Below the pieces are notes generated by a model. It worked only from the letters and a program-made list of their open reading frames with translations. It had not been told where the DNA came from and searched no databases. This document shows, piece after piece, positions 8,675 through 19,388 of a stretch of 64,000 nucleotides of DNA. How positions within the stretch are numbered: the stretch's first letter is position 1; every line of letters starts with the position of its first letter. The position numbers and the translations under genes were made by a program. Source of the stretch: Aromatoleum toluvorans (GTDB lineage Bacteria > Pseudomonadota > Gammaproteobacteria > Burkholderiales > Rhodocyclaceae); the NCBI RefSeq assembly GCF_012910905.1, contig NZ_WTVN01000024.1:1-64000 (forward strand), written 5' to 3'.

Positions 8675-10810
8675 ATGGCCGGCCAGCCGCTCAAGGTGCT
8701 GATCGTCGAGGACGTCGAGGACGATGCGCTGCTCATCGTGCGCGAGCTGCGCCGCGGCGGCTACGATCCGCTGCCGACGCGCGTCGAAACCGCACCGGCC
8801 ATGCAGGCCGCCCTCGGGGATTGCAGCAGCTTCGATCTCGTCATCTCGGACTACACGCTGCCGCACTTTTCCGGGTCCGCGGCGCTGGAGCTGTTCAACA
8901 GCTGCGGCTGCGATCTGCCGTTCATCATGGTCTCGGGCACCATCGGCGAGGAAACCGCGGTGCGCCTGCTCAAGGCCGGCGCCCACGACTTCATCCTCAA
9001 GAGCAATTTCGCCCGGCTGGTGCCGGCGGTGGAGCGCGAACTGCGCGAGGTCGCGGTGCGCCGCGCGCGCCGTCTCGCCGAGGCGCGCCTGCGCGAGAGC
9101 GAGGAACGCTACGCGCTCGCCGCGCAGGGCGCCAACGACGGCCTGTGGGACTGGGACCTGCGTTCCGGGTGCGTCTACTACTCGCCGCGCTGGAAGAGCA
9201 TGCTCGGTTACGCCGGCGACGAGATCGGCGACGGGATCGAAGAATGGTTCTCGCGCGTGCACGAAGAGGACCGGCCTGCCGTGCAGGCCCGGCTGCAGGC
9301 GCACCTCTCGGGCAGCACGGCGCATTTCGAAAGCGAGCACCGCATGCGCAACCACCGCAACGAGCTGCTCTGGATGCTCACCCGCGGTCTCGCCGTGCGC
9401 GACGAGGCCCGCCAGCCGTACCGCATCGCCGGCTCGCAGACCGATATCACCGAACGCAAGCTCGCCGAGGAGCGGCTGCGCTTCCAGGCCCTGCACGACG
9501 CGCTGACCGGTCTGCCCAACCGCACCCTGTTCATGGAACGGCTGCACTGTGCGCTCGCCGGCGCGGGCGGATGCCGCTTCGCCGTGATGCTGGTCGACCT
9601 CGACCGCTACAAGATCATCACCGACAGCTTCGGCCACAACGTCGGCGACGCGCTGGTGCTGGCCATCGCACGCGCGCTCAAGCTGCGCATCGGCCCGCGG
9701 GACACGGTCGCCCGTCTGGGCGGCGACGAGTTCGCGCTGCTCGTCGAGGGGCTGTCCAGCGCCGATGCGGCGATCGCCTTCGCCCGCGATTTCCAGGCCT
9801 CGCTCGCGGGCCCGCTGGCCATCGACGGCCACGAGATATTCACCTCGGCGAGCATCGGCATCGTCATGGGGCCGGGCGATTACGCCACGCCGGAGGAAAT
9901 GCTGCGCGACGCCGATACCGCCAACCAGCGCGCCAAGGCGCAGGGCAAGGGGCGTTGCCAGGTGTTCGACACGACGATGCACACCTTCGCGGTCAACCTG
10001 TTGGGGCTGGAAACCGACCTGCGCCGAGCGCTCGAGCGCGGCGAACTGGAGCTCTACTACCAGCCGCTGGTCAATCTCGCGAGCGGCGAAATCGAGAGTT
10101 TCGAGGCCTTGATGCGCTGGCGCCATCCCGAGCGCGGTCTGGTGCCGCCGACCGAATTCATCCCGGTCGCCGAAGACACCGGCCTGATCGTGCCCATCGG
10201 ACGCTGGGCGCTGCAGGAAGCCTGCCGCCAGATCAGCGCGTGGCAGGCGCAGTTTCCGCAGCGGCGCCCCAAGGTGAGCGTCAACGTCTCCGCGGTCCAG
10301 TTCGCGCAGCCGGACCTCGCCGAGGCCGTCCTTCAGTCGCTGGCCACGGCGCGGCTGGAGGCCCGTTACCTGAAGCTCGAGATCACCGAGAGCGTCCTCA
10401 TGGACGGCAGCGACGCCGTCCGCGCCATGCTCGAACGGCTGCAGGGCGAGCAGATCGAGTTCCTGATGGACGATTTCGGTACCGGCTATTCGAGTCTGTC
10501 GTATCTGCACCGCTTCCCGCTGGACATCCTCAAGATCGACGCCTCCTTCGTGCGGAGGATGGACGTCGAGGCCCGGCACGACGAAATCGTGCAGGCGATC
10601 GTCGCGCTCGCGCGCAGCCTCAACATGACCGTGGTGGCCGAAGGCCTCGAGACCGTGACGACGCTCGCGCGGCTGCGCGAACTGAACGTAGCCTTCGGTC
10701 AGGGCTTCCTCTTCTCGCGCCCGCTCGACGCCGAGTCGGCCGGCCGCTTGCTTGCGAGCGGACGAAGATGGAACGGAGCGAGGGGATCGCACGAATCGTC
10801 GGCGGGGTGA
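8675..10810 (+). CDS. REC-PAS-GGDEF-EAL cyclic-di-GMP enzyme
   Basis: A 711-residue protein starting MAGQPLKVLIVEDVEDD. In order: receiver domain (about 1-125, Asp in LVISDYTLP), PAS/PAC (about 145-270, ending DITERK), GGDEF (about 280-440, intact signature GGDEF in VARLGGDEFALL) and EAL (about 455-700, with EALMRW and the metal-site motif MDDFGTGYS). Both catalytic signatures are intact, so it could make and break cyclic di-GMP; in such tandem proteins one activity usually dominates. It starts 5 bases after the response regulator gene and completes the operon. Output is probably a surface or biofilm decision in response to the kinase signal. Confidence 0.9.
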   Translation: MAGQPLKVLIVEDVEDDALLIVRELRRGGYDPLPTRVETAPAMQAALGDCSSFDLVISDYTLPHFSGSAALELFNSCGCDLPFIMVSGTIGEETAVRLLKAGAHDFILKSNFARLVPAVERELREVAVRRARRLAEARLRESEERYALAAQGANDGLWDWDLRSGCVYYSPRWKSMLGYAGDEIGDGIEEWFSRVHEEDRPAVQARLQAHLSGSTAHFESEHRMRNHRNELLWMLTRGLAVRDEARQPYRIAGSQTDITERKLAEERLRFQALHDALTGLPNRTLFMERLHCALAGAGGCRFAVMLVDLDRYKIITDSFGHNVGDALVLAIARALKLRIGPRDTVARLGGDEFALLVEGLSSADAAIAFARDFQASLAGPLAIDGHEIFTSASIGIVMGPGDYATPEEMLRDADTANQRAKAQGKGRCQVFDTTMHTFAVNLLGLETDLRRALERGELELYYQPLVNLASGEIESFEALMRWRHPERGLVPPTEFIPVAEDTGLIVPIGRWALQEACRQISAWQAQFPQRRPKVSVNVSAVQFAQPDLAEAVLQSLATARLEARYLKLEITESVLMDGSDAVRAMLERLQGEQIEFLMDDFGTGYSSLSYLHRFPLDILKIDASFVRRMDVEARHDEIVQAIVALARSLNMTVVAEGLETVTTLARLRELNVAFGQGFLFSRPLDAESAGRLLASGRRWNGARGSHESSAG

Positions 10811-10841
10811 TAATGCTCAGCCTGGGTGCCGTGCCGCCGCT

Positions 10842-10911
10842 GGAGCAGGGCGCGTTGTTCGATCGAGCATGCGCGCGCCGGGAGCCGGCTCGAACGCGCC
10901 CTGCTGCTCCC
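10842..10911. terminator. Inverted repeat between convergent genes
   Basis: GGAGCAGGGCGCGTT at the left arm is matched by AACGCGCCCTGCTGCTCC on the right, with a three-base bulge and a loop of about 35 bases that itself can fold. It sits between the end of the GGDEF-EAL gene and the end of the leftward sigma-54 regulator, so a bidirectional transcription stop is likely. No T-run follows, so an intrinsic terminator is not certain. Confidence 0.45.
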
Positions 10912-10912
10912 A

Positions 10913-12682
<1,770 letters not shown>

Positions 12683-13139
12683 GATTTCCTCGATCGCGGC
12701 CGGCGCGGTTTAAAGAGCTTATGCCTTGCGGCCGGAGGGGCGATTGTTTTGCGTCAAATAATAAAGAATATCGGGAGGCGAGCAAGCGAACCTTGTTCGG
12801 GAGCACGCGGGGAATCGATCATTTGATGGAAAAAGCCCCTGGATCGATTCGGTCAAATCATGAAATAGCGGCTGTGCGCCGCGAGATTCCGTCCTTCTGC
12901 GTCCTCTGGCAAGGTTTCTCCCGTCTTCGTTTGTCTGCGGGTTTGGGCGGTTTTCCTTCCAAATATCCTGACTCCTGCCGGCCTGCTCGACCGCTGGCAC
13001 ATCTTCTGCTGGGAACCACCGTCACCGTGCAGTTGCAGGTGCAGGTCCGTCAAACCACGAATGGGACATATCCATGACATCCCCAACGACATTGCGGCGA
13101 TCGGAGTCCGCGCGCTACCTCGGCAAGGAGGCAGTGCTC
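12683..13139. promoter_or_regulatory. Divergent intergenic region between the sigma-54 regulator and tdiS
   Basis: About 457 bases. It holds the start of the leftward regulator at one end and the tdiS ribosome site (AAGGAGG, 13125-13131) at the other. Apart from the sigma-54-like element listed separately I see no clear gene; a frame from 13074 extends tdiS upstream, but that extension is not shared with the second tdiS copy. Confidence 0.5.
12995..13009 (+). promoter_or_regulatory. Candidate sigma-54 promoter (-24/-12) for tdiSR
   Basis: TGGCAC-ATCTT-CTGC has the GG and GC dinucleotides with exactly 10 bases between them, as sigma-54 promoters require, and matches TGGCACN5TTGC with one mismatch in the -12 part. 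It points toward tdiS, whose start is 131 bases away, and lies about 310 bases from the divergent sigma-54 activator gene. Single sites of this kind also arise by chance. Confidence 0.35.
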
Positions 13140-14777
13140 ATGAGGGATGACGCGTTCGACGTGGAACCGGACGACGAGCAGGGCGAGGATGCCTCGATCG
13201 GCTACGAGGCGATCTTTCGCAATACGCCCGTGGCAATCTGCCATCTGTTCAACCGCAGGATCCGGCGCTGTAACCGGCGCTACGAGGAATTGTTCGGGTA
13301 TGGACCCGGCGAACTCGACAACCAGTCGGTCGGCGTGCATTACCTGAGCGACGACTCGTTTTCGACGATCGGCCGGAAATTCGGGCACTTCTTCGATTCT
13401 CATCACACCTTCAAGGACGAGCGGCCGTTCGTGCGCAAGGACGGCACGCTGATCTGGTGCATCGTCACCGGCACCTTGCTCGATCCGGCCAGGCCGAAGC
13501 TCGGCAGCATCTGGGTGGTGCAGGACATCTCCGGGCACAAGCGGATCGAGGACGAATTGAAGGCCGACGTCGAGAAGCTCGAATTCGTCGTGCAGCAGCG
13601 GACCGTGGAGCTCAGCCGGCATGTCGCGAGCCTCGAGGAGGAGGTTGCGACGCGCCAGCGCGCGGAGGAGGCCGCGAATGAGAACCGCGAGAAATACCAG
13701 AAGCTCTTTCACATGCTGCCGATCGGCATTTCGATCACGGATACGCACGGCGACATCCTCGAGGCCAACTGCCAGTTCGCCGAAATGGTCGGCCTGCGGC
13801 GCGCTTCGCCCGAGAACTGGCGCAAACTGCCGCTGCGCTTCTGTCTGCACGACGGCACGGAGATCCCGAGGGATCGACTGCCCTGGCAGATCCGCGATTT
13901 CCAGAAGGATTCGATCAACAACATCGAAATCGGTATGCGCGACGAGAAGGGGCGCAAGCTGCGCTGGCTGAGCGTCAGCTCGTCGTTGATCGAGCGCAAG
14001 GACGAGCAATTCGTCGTTGCCGCCTTCACCGACATCACCTACCGCAAGCGCATCGAAGAGCTCGAACGGCTGCGCCACGCGGAGCTCACGCGCCTGGGGC
14101 GGATCAACTCGATGGCCGAAATGGCGGCCGCGCTGGCGCACCAGATGGGGCAGCCGCTGGTGTCCGCGGTCAATTACCTGAACGGCTGCCGCTTGCGTCT
14201 CGAGCGCGTCGACGGCGTCGGCGAGATCTCCGAGTCCATGGGGCTCGCGCTGAAGTATCTCGAGCAGGCCGGCGAGATCCTGCGTCACGTCAAGGAGTTC
14301 GTGTGCAAGCACAAGCCCGACAAGGAGCCCGAGAACATCAACGAGGTGATCCAGGACGCGCTCGCGTTCCTGAATTTCGAGGTCCGCCGCCATGACGTCA
14401 GCGTCGACCTGCGGCTGCTGCAGGACCCCCCGCTGGTGCCGCTATGCAAGGTCGAGATCCAGCAGGTGCTGTTCAACCTGATGAAGAACGGCATGGAGGC
14501 GATGACGGGTCTGCCGCCCGGGGCGCGCAAGCTGGTCATCGGCAGCGAGATCATCGACGGGGGCGGGGCGATGACGGTGTTCGTGCAGGACCACGGCACG
14601 GGGCTCGAGAAGCGCTCTGCGAAGCGGGTGTTCGAGCCCTACTTTTCCACCAAGACCGACGGGATGGGGATCGGTCTGACGATCTGCCGCTCGATTGTCG
14701 AGTCGCACGGCGGACAGCTTTCGTATTCGAGGATCGGCAAGGGCGGATCGCGCTTTCAATTCACCTTGCCGATGTAG
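13140..14777 (+). CDS. tdiS: Toluene-responsive sensor histidine kinase TdiS (TutC-like), copy 1
   Basis: A 545-residue soluble FixL-like kinase of the TdiS/TutC family that controls anaerobic toluene genes. No membrane helix is visible. PAS 1 spans about 21-130, a charged coiled coil about 133-183 and PAS 2 about 185-302. The H-box is at about His334 (ALAHQMGQPL), followed by an HATPase domain with N-box VLFNLMKNGMEAM, DHGTGLE and GMGIGLTICRSIV. The start was set at MRDDAFDVE because it has AAGGAGG at good spacing and aligns with the start of copy 2; an upstream ATG at 13074 is not conserved. TdiR follows 69 bases later. A second copy about 96% identical lies beside bssD. Confidence 0.9.
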   Translation: MRDDAFDVEPDDEQGEDASIGYEAIFRNTPVAICHLFNRRIRRCNRRYEELFGYGPGELDNQSVGVHYLSDDSFSTIGRKFGHFFDSHHTFKDERPFVRKDGTLIWCIVTGTLLDPARPKLGSIWVVQDISGHKRIEDELKADVEKLEFVVQQRTVELSRHVASLEEEVATRQRAEEAANENREKYQKLFHMLPIGISITDTHGDILEANCQFAEMVGLRRASPENWRKLPLRFCLHDGTEIPRDRLPWQIRDFQKDSINNIEIGMRDEKGRKLRWLSVSSSLIERKDEQFVVAAFTDITYRKRIEELERLRHAELTRLGRINSMAEMAAALAHQMGQPLVSAVNYLNGCRLRLERVDGVGEISESMGLALKYLEQAGEILRHVKEFVCKHKPDKEPENINEVIQDALAFLNFEVRRHDVSVDLRLLQDPPLVPLCKVEIQQVLFNLMKNGMEAMTGLPPGARKLVIGSEIIDGGGAMTVFVQDHGTGLEKRSAKRVFEPYFSTKTDGMGIGLTICRSIVESHGGQLSYSRIGKGGSRFQFTLPM

Positions 14778-14826
14778 GGAGGGTCTCGCCGCCTAGAAGA
14801 CCGAAGAGTCTCGGGCGGCGAAGACC
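14768..14826 (+). promoter_or_regulatory. Hairpin between tdiS and tdiR
   Basis: GGTCTCGCCGCC just after the tdiS stop can pair with GGCGGCGAAGACC about 25 bases later with a single bulge. No T-run follows, and tdiR begins with AAGGAGGAG shortly after. It could weaken read-through or stabilise one end of the message, setting the kinase:regulator ratio. The second tdiS copy has no tdiR after it. Confidence 0.35.
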
Positions 14827-14846
14827 ATACACAAAAGGAGGAGTCC

Positions 14847-15503
14847 ATGCAGGTCGAAAAAGTTTCGCCCACCGTATTCGTCGTCGATGATGAAGAGTCG
14901 GTGCGTCATTCCTTGAAGTGGTTGCTCGATTCGATTTCCCTCGACGTGAAAATGTACGATTCGCCGCAGTCGTTTCTCGACGGCAATATTTCATGTGACT
15001 ACGGCTGCCTGATCCTCGATGTGCGGATGCAGGCGCTCAGCGGTCTGCAGCTTCAGGAGATGCTGTGCGAGCGTGCCTTCAACCTGCCGATCATCTTTCT
15101 TTCGGCGTACGGGGACGCCCAGATGGGCGCGCAGGCCATCAAAAAGGGCGCCATCGACTTTCTGCAGAAGCCTTACCGCAATCAGGATCTGCTCGATGCC
15201 GTGAATGCGGCCCTGACCCAGAGCAAGGAGGCGATGGGGCAGCAAAGCGAGCGGCACAAGTACCGCAGCTGTCTTGAAAGCCTCTCGCTGAGGGAGAAGG
15301 AAATCTTCGATCTCGTCGTCGAGGGAAACAGCAGCAAGGAGATCGCCAGAATCCTGGGAATCAGCCCGAAGACCGTGGAGGCGCACCGCGGGCGGCTGAT
15401 GAGCAAGTTGGGTGTCCGCTCGTCGGGCGAGTTGATTCAGCTGTCGATGCTCACGAACAGCCACTGCCTCGAGTGCAAATGGGCGTCGCGACGCCCCAAC
15501 TGA
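14847..15503 (+). CDS. tdiR: Response regulator TdiR (TutB-like), FixJ/LuxR family
   Basis: A 218-residue two-domain regulator. The receiver (about 8-125) has the acidic pair in VVDDEES, phosphoacceptor at about Asp58 (CLILDVRMQ), switch Ser in IIFLSAYG and Lys in FLQKPYR. The output domain (about 148-212) is a LuxR/FixJ helix-turn-helix (LSLREKEIFDLVVEGNSSKE... followed by ILGISPKTVEAHRGR). It is the only such regulator in the window and is thus the natural partner of both TdiS copies. The family activates bss and bbs when toluene is present; the three-copy operator described below is its most likely binding site. AAGGAGGAG precedes the start. Confidence 0.9.
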   Translation: MQVEKVSPTVFVVDDEESVRHSLKWLLDSISLDVKMYDSPQSFLDGNISCDYGCLILDVRMQALSGLQLQEMLCERAFNLPIIFLSAYGDAQMGAQAIKKGAIDFLQKPYRNQDLLDAVNAALTQSKEAMGQQSERHKYRSCLESLSLREKEIFDLVVEGNSSKEIARILGISPKTVEAHRGRLMSKLGVRSSGELIQLSMLTNSHCLECKWASRRPN

Positions 15504-15907
15504 GGCTGGGCGCCCTAAGCGACGCGAACATCACTCATTGTCGTCCTCGTCGTCGGGCTTGAAATCCAGGCCTTCGACGACGAATGGTAAGGGCCGTCCC
15601 TGTGCATGCTCAGGGTGTGGCGTTGCCCCGGTCGCATTGGCTGGTGCAGCGCTACGTCGGCATGCCGCCTGCCGCTCGTGTCATCCACGCATATCCCCCG
15701 CACACGGCCCGTCCCGCGCTTGCGAACGGCAGATTACGCCGAAAACCGGCCTCGGAGGAGGCAGGGATAACTCCCTACTGATTAGGTGTGCGCACCAATT
15801 GTTGGTCAGCCGGGCGGAGCCTACATTCGTGCCGTCGGGTGGGGCGGTTCATGTCGCGATCCTAATGATCGCGAGAGCCGCGTCGACCCGAACGGAGGAG
15901 ACATAAC
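15504..15907. promoter_or_regulatory. Intergenic region ahead of the envelope operon
   Basis: About 404 bases between tdiR and the YCF48-like gene. The left 250 bases carry no recognisable feature. The right part holds the operator and promoter-like element listed separately and a strong ribosome site (GGAGGAG) just before 15908. Confidence 0.6.
15764..15827 (+). promoter_or_regulatory. Putative TdiR operator/promoter of the envelope operon
   Basis: Three parts recur in the same order before bss and bbs. First a small inverted repeat GGGATAACTCCC (15764-15775). Then ATTAGGTGTGCG-CACCAATTGTTG (15781-15804), with a GGTG-N4-CACC inverted core joined to the palindrome CAATTG. Then TACATT at 15822, 20 bases after CAATTG, as a possible -10. 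The operon start codon is about 80 bases further. That TdiR is the protein bound is inferred. Confidence 0.65.
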
Positions 15908-16885
15908 ATGAATGGGTCCATGAAGTCATGGTGCGCCGGCTCTTTGGGTGCATTGCTTTGCGTGATGCTGTACGGATGCGGAGCATCGGCGAATACGTCG
16001 AACATTGTCGACGGCGGTTCGAAGGGCGTGAAACGATCCGATGCGTTTCAGGCAGCGGCGGATAACGGGAAGACGACGGTCGTCGTCGGCGCAACGGGAG
16101 TTGTGCTGACATCGGCCGATCGCGGAAACAGCTGGTCGCGGCAACAGCTCGATCCCCTCGGCTCGTTCGTCGGTGTCACGGCCTGTGCAGACGGAAGCTT
16201 CGCCGCACTCGATTTTTTCCACCGGGTCTGGATTGCGGGCGCTGCGGGCGACAACTGGGAAGCCCGCGCGATCGCGGAGCCGGTCAATCCGCTCGCTATC
16301 ACGTGTGACAGTGAGAACCGCCTGTGGGTGGTGGGCGGGGGCAGCACGATCGCGTCGAGCAGCGACCGTGGTGCGAGCTGGCGCACGACGATCGTCGGTG
16401 ACGACGCGATGCTTGCCAGCGTCCAGTTCGTGAGTGCGCGCGAAGGATTCATCACCGGCGAATTCGGCGCGGTCTACCGCACGGGCGACGGCGGGGCAAC
16501 CTGGGAAGCCTTGCCGAAGATCGGCGAGGATTTCTATCCGTATGCAGCGGTCTTTGCGGATCGCGACCGCGGCTGGGTGTCCGGCCTCGCCGGAGTGGTG
16601 ATGCAGACCACCGACGGCGGCAAGAGCTGGAGCAAGCGGATGAATGAAGCGGGCGCGCCGATCTATGGGCTGGCGCTTGACCGGGGCACGCCGCTGGGCG
16701 TGGGGATCAACGGGCTCGTGTTCCGGGCGAGCGGGGACCAGTGGAAGCTCGCTGACGCCCGTAACGCCACCTATCTGCGTGCTGCGCTGCCCTTCGGCGA
16801 CGGCCGGGTCCTGGTTGCGGGCGGGGCAGGGGGGGTGGAAGTGACGACACTCGACGGCGACCGCACGGTCACCGCGAAAAACTGA
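15908..16885 (+). CDS. YCF48-like lipoprotein of the envelope operon
   Basis: A 325-residue protein with a signal sequence ending in a lipobox (VMLYGC, Cys about 25), so probably a lipid-anchored periplasmic or outer-membrane protein. The rest is a beta-propeller of YCF48/BNR-like repeats, visible as recurring GxGGATWE, TDGGKSWSK and SSDRGASWR segments. YCF48-type proteins are regularly encoded with an RND/MMPL transporter and DUF1302 and DUF1329 genes in clusters for hydrocarbon, terpene or steroid use, exactly the arrangement here. Its role is unknown; an assembly or docking factor for the transport complex is plausible. It is the first gene after the putative toluene operator and is followed 13 bases later by the transporter gene. 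Confidence 0.75.
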   Translation: MNGSMKSWCAGSLGALLCVMLYGCGASANTSNIVDGGSKGVKRSDAFQAAADNGKTTVVVGATGVVLTSADRGNSWSRQQLDPLGSFVGVTACADGSFAALDFFHRVWIAGAAGDNWEARAIAEPVNPLAITCDSENRLWVVGGGSTIASSSDRGASWRTTIVGDDAMLASVQFVSAREGFITGEFGAVYRTGDGGATWEALPKIGEDFYPYAAVFADRDRGWVSGLAGVVMQTTDGGKSWSKRMNEAGAPIYGLALDRGTPLGVGINGLVFRASGDQWKLADARNATYLRAALPFGDGRVLVAGGAGGVEVTTLDGDRTVTAKN

Positions 16886-16898
16886 GCGAGATCCCATC

Positions 16899-19322
16899 AT
16901 GCGCCATCGCTTTACCCACGCAGTTCATCAACTCGAAAACATCGCCTTTGAATTCCCGCGCACGATCCTCGCGGCGATCCTTCTCGTGACGGTGTTCTTC
17001 GCATTCAAGCTGCCCGGCATCCAGATCTATTCGGCTTTCGAGGATCTGCTGCCGCAGAACCACCCGTACATCAAACTGCATAACGAGATCCGCGGCAGCT
17101 TCGGCGGTGCGAGTCAGATCGTGGTCGCGCTCGAGGTCGACAAGGGCGACATCTTTACCAATGAAACCTTGTCGCGCCTGCATCGGCTGACGCAGGGCGT
17201 TGACAGTCTGCCGGGCGTCAATCACAACCAGGTCGCGAGCCTCACGCATCGCACGGTGCGCAAGATCTGGCTGACGGAAAGCGGGGAGATGATTTCCCGC
17301 CTGTACTACGATCCGGCGCAGCCGAAATTGAGCGAGGAAGAGCTCGAGACGCTCAGGAAGGATGTGAAGGCGAACCCGCGGGTCTACGGCCTGCTGGTGT
17401 CGCCCGATCTCAAGTCGGCGATGATCAAGGCGCAGCTGAACGAAGCGGACGACATCGATTACGCCAGGGTCTTCTCGGAGCTGCAGGCGGTGCGGGCGAA
17501 GGAGGTCGCCGACGGGGTCCGGATCCACGCGGCCGGAAATCCGGTGCTGATCGGCTGGGTGTACACCTACCTGCCGCAGATCATCCAGATCTTCCTGTAC
17601 ACGCTGGGGCTGATGGTGGCCCTGCTGGTGATCTATTTCCGGCGTCTGTACGGCGTGCTGCTGCCTTTGCTGGGAATTACCCTGTCTTCGATCTGGGGAC
17701 TCGGTTTCATCTCGTTGATGGGCTGGAACCTCGACCCCCTGAACCTCGTGATTCCATTCCTGATCGCAGCGCGCGCGATGTCGCACAGCATCCAGCTAGT
17801 CGAGCGCTATTACTTCGAACTCGCCCAGACCCACGATTCGCGGCAGGCCGCACGCAACGCCTTCGACGACCTGTTCCGCCCCGGTTCGCTGGCGATCGTC
17901 GTCGACACCGTGGGTATTCTCGTGCTCGCCCTCGGTGCGGCGCCGATCAATACCAAGATGGGCTACTACGCGGGGTTCTGGGCCTTCTCGGTGGTGTTCA
18001 CGGTGCTGCTGGTCGTGCCACTGCTGCTGCTGGTCCTGCCTCAGCCGCGCGTCGCCGCGGTGCGGGAGGGTGGCCTGCGGCACGTGGTCGTTGCACTGTT
18101 CGGAGTGGTCGGCAGCCGCGGGGGATCGATCACGGTGCTCGTCGGGGCCGCGGTCCTCGTCCTCGTCGGCGCGTGGCTGAGCCTCGGGGTGCAGATCGGC
18201 GAAGCCGAGCCGGGGAGCCCGCTGCTGTATCCGCAGCACGACTACAACGTGTCGTCGCGCGCCATCAACGAGCGCTTTCCGGGGTCGGAAGAGCTCTACA
18301 TCGTGGCACGGACGGCGGACAAGGGTGGACTGAAGAATCCCGAGGTGCTGCGTGCGATCGAGTCCTTCCAGAACACGATGTTGCAGGATCCGAACGTCGG
18401 CGGCACGAAGGCCTTGCCGGGCCTCATCCGCTCGGTGAACGGCCTGATCCACAACACGGATCCGCGCTGGAACCAGATCCCGTCCGACCCGAACGAAATC
18501 GGCGGGCTGATGTTCACCTTCATGGCCGCGAGTCCGATTCCCGGTGCCCTGAACGAATACACGAACACGGACGAGAATCTCGCCAACGTCGTGTTCTTCT
18601 ACAAGGACCACCAGGCTCAGACGATCGAGCGCGCCATTGCGCTGGCGCGGGAAGGCGCCGCCGGGCTGGCGGACAAGGTGCCGGGCCTGAGCATCGAACT
18701 CGCCGGGGGCAACGTCGGTGTCAATGCGGCGATCAACGACGCGGTCCGCCACGACAACTTCCTCATCGTCCCGCTCGTGCTCGCGCTCTCGTTCGCCTTC
18801 GTCTGGGCCTTCTACGGTTCGCTCCATGCGGGCTGGCTGATGGTGCTGCCGATGCTCTTCGCCACGGTGATGACCTACGCGTACATGAGCGTCAAGCACA
18901 TCGGCATGAACGTGAATACCGTCCCGGTGATCGCGGTCGGCATCGGCGTCGGCATCGACTACGCGATCTACATCATGAATCGCATCCGCGAGGAGATGGC
19001 GGCGATGCAGGATCTCGCCAAGGCGGTGCTCAAGGCGATCGCGACCACGGGCTTCGCGGTTTCCTTCACCGCGGCGACGCTGATCGCCGGTGTCGTGATG
19101 TGGATCGTGCTGTCGGATCTGCGCTTCCAGTCGGATGCCGCGCTCCTGCTCAGCCTGATGCTGCTCTTCAACGTCGTGGCCGCCATGCTCCTCGTTCCGG
19201 CGTGGGTCATGATCTTCAAGCCGCGCTTCATCACCGCGGTCTATCTCGACGAGGACCAGGTCATCCAGGTCCGCGAGCAGGAACCGGAACCGCCCTGCAC
19301 GGCGGTGGCACAACCGGTGTAA
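16899..19322 (+). CDS. MMPL/RND-superfamily transporter of the envelope operon
   Basis: An 807-residue membrane protein with the RND/MMPL plan: one N-terminal helix (about 20-42), a periplasmic loop, five or six helices between about 225 and 410, a second loop, and a final block from about 620 to 785. The conserved TM4-type segment is visible in VIAVGIGVGIDYAIYIMNRI. At about 800 residues it is the single-polypeptide lipid/hydrophobe type rather than the 1040-residue drug pump. Together with the DUF1302 and DUF1329 genes that follow, it probably moves a hydrophobic compound or lipid between the membranes. Substrate and direction are not evident; placement behind the shared operator links it to toluene growth. 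Confidence 0.85.
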   Translation: MRHRFTHAVHQLENIAFEFPRTILAAILLVTVFFAFKLPGIQIYSAFEDLLPQNHPYIKLHNEIRGSFGGASQIVVALEVDKGDIFTNETLSRLHRLTQGVDSLPGVNHNQVASLTHRTVRKIWLTESGEMISRLYYDPAQPKLSEEELETLRKDVKANPRVYGLLVSPDLKSAMIKAQLNEADDIDYARVFSELQAVRAKEVADGVRIHAAGNPVLIGWVYTYLPQIIQIFLYTLGLMVALLVIYFRRLYGVLLPLLGITLSSIWGLGFISLMGWNLDPLNLVIPFLIAARAMSHSIQLVERYYFELAQTHDSRQAARNAFDDLFRPGSLAIVVDTVGILVLALGAAPINTKMGYYAGFWAFSVVFTVLLVVPLLLLVLPQPRVAAVREGGLRHVVVALFGVVGSRGGSITVLVGAAVLVLVGAWLSLGVQIGEAEPGSPLLYPQHDYNVSSRAINERFPGSEELYIVARTADKGGLKNPEVLRAIESFQNTMLQDPNVGGTKALPGLIRSVNGLIHNTDPRWNQIPSDPNEIGGLMFTFMAASPIPGALNEYTNTDENLANVVFFYKDHQAQTIERAIALAREGAAGLADKVPGLSIELAGGNVGVNAAINDAVRHDNFLIVPLVLALSFAFVWAFYGSLHAGWLMVLPMLFATVMTYAYMSVKHIGMNVNTVPVIAVGIGVGIDYAIYIMNRIREEMAAMQDLAKAVLKAIATTGFAVSFTAATLIAGVVMWIVLSDLRFQSDAALLLSLMLLFNVVAAMLLVPAWVMIFKPRFITAVYLDEDQVIQVREQEPEPPCTAVAQPV

Positions 19323-19388
19323 CGCGCACAACCCGGCGCAAGACTCCAACACAAATCGATTCGGGTTCACCAAGGGAGGAAATGCTGT

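Noticed and set aside
13074-13139. Longer tdiS1 starting at 13074
   Set aside because: The extra 22 codons are not shared with tdiS2, and the ATG at 13140 has the better ribosome site.
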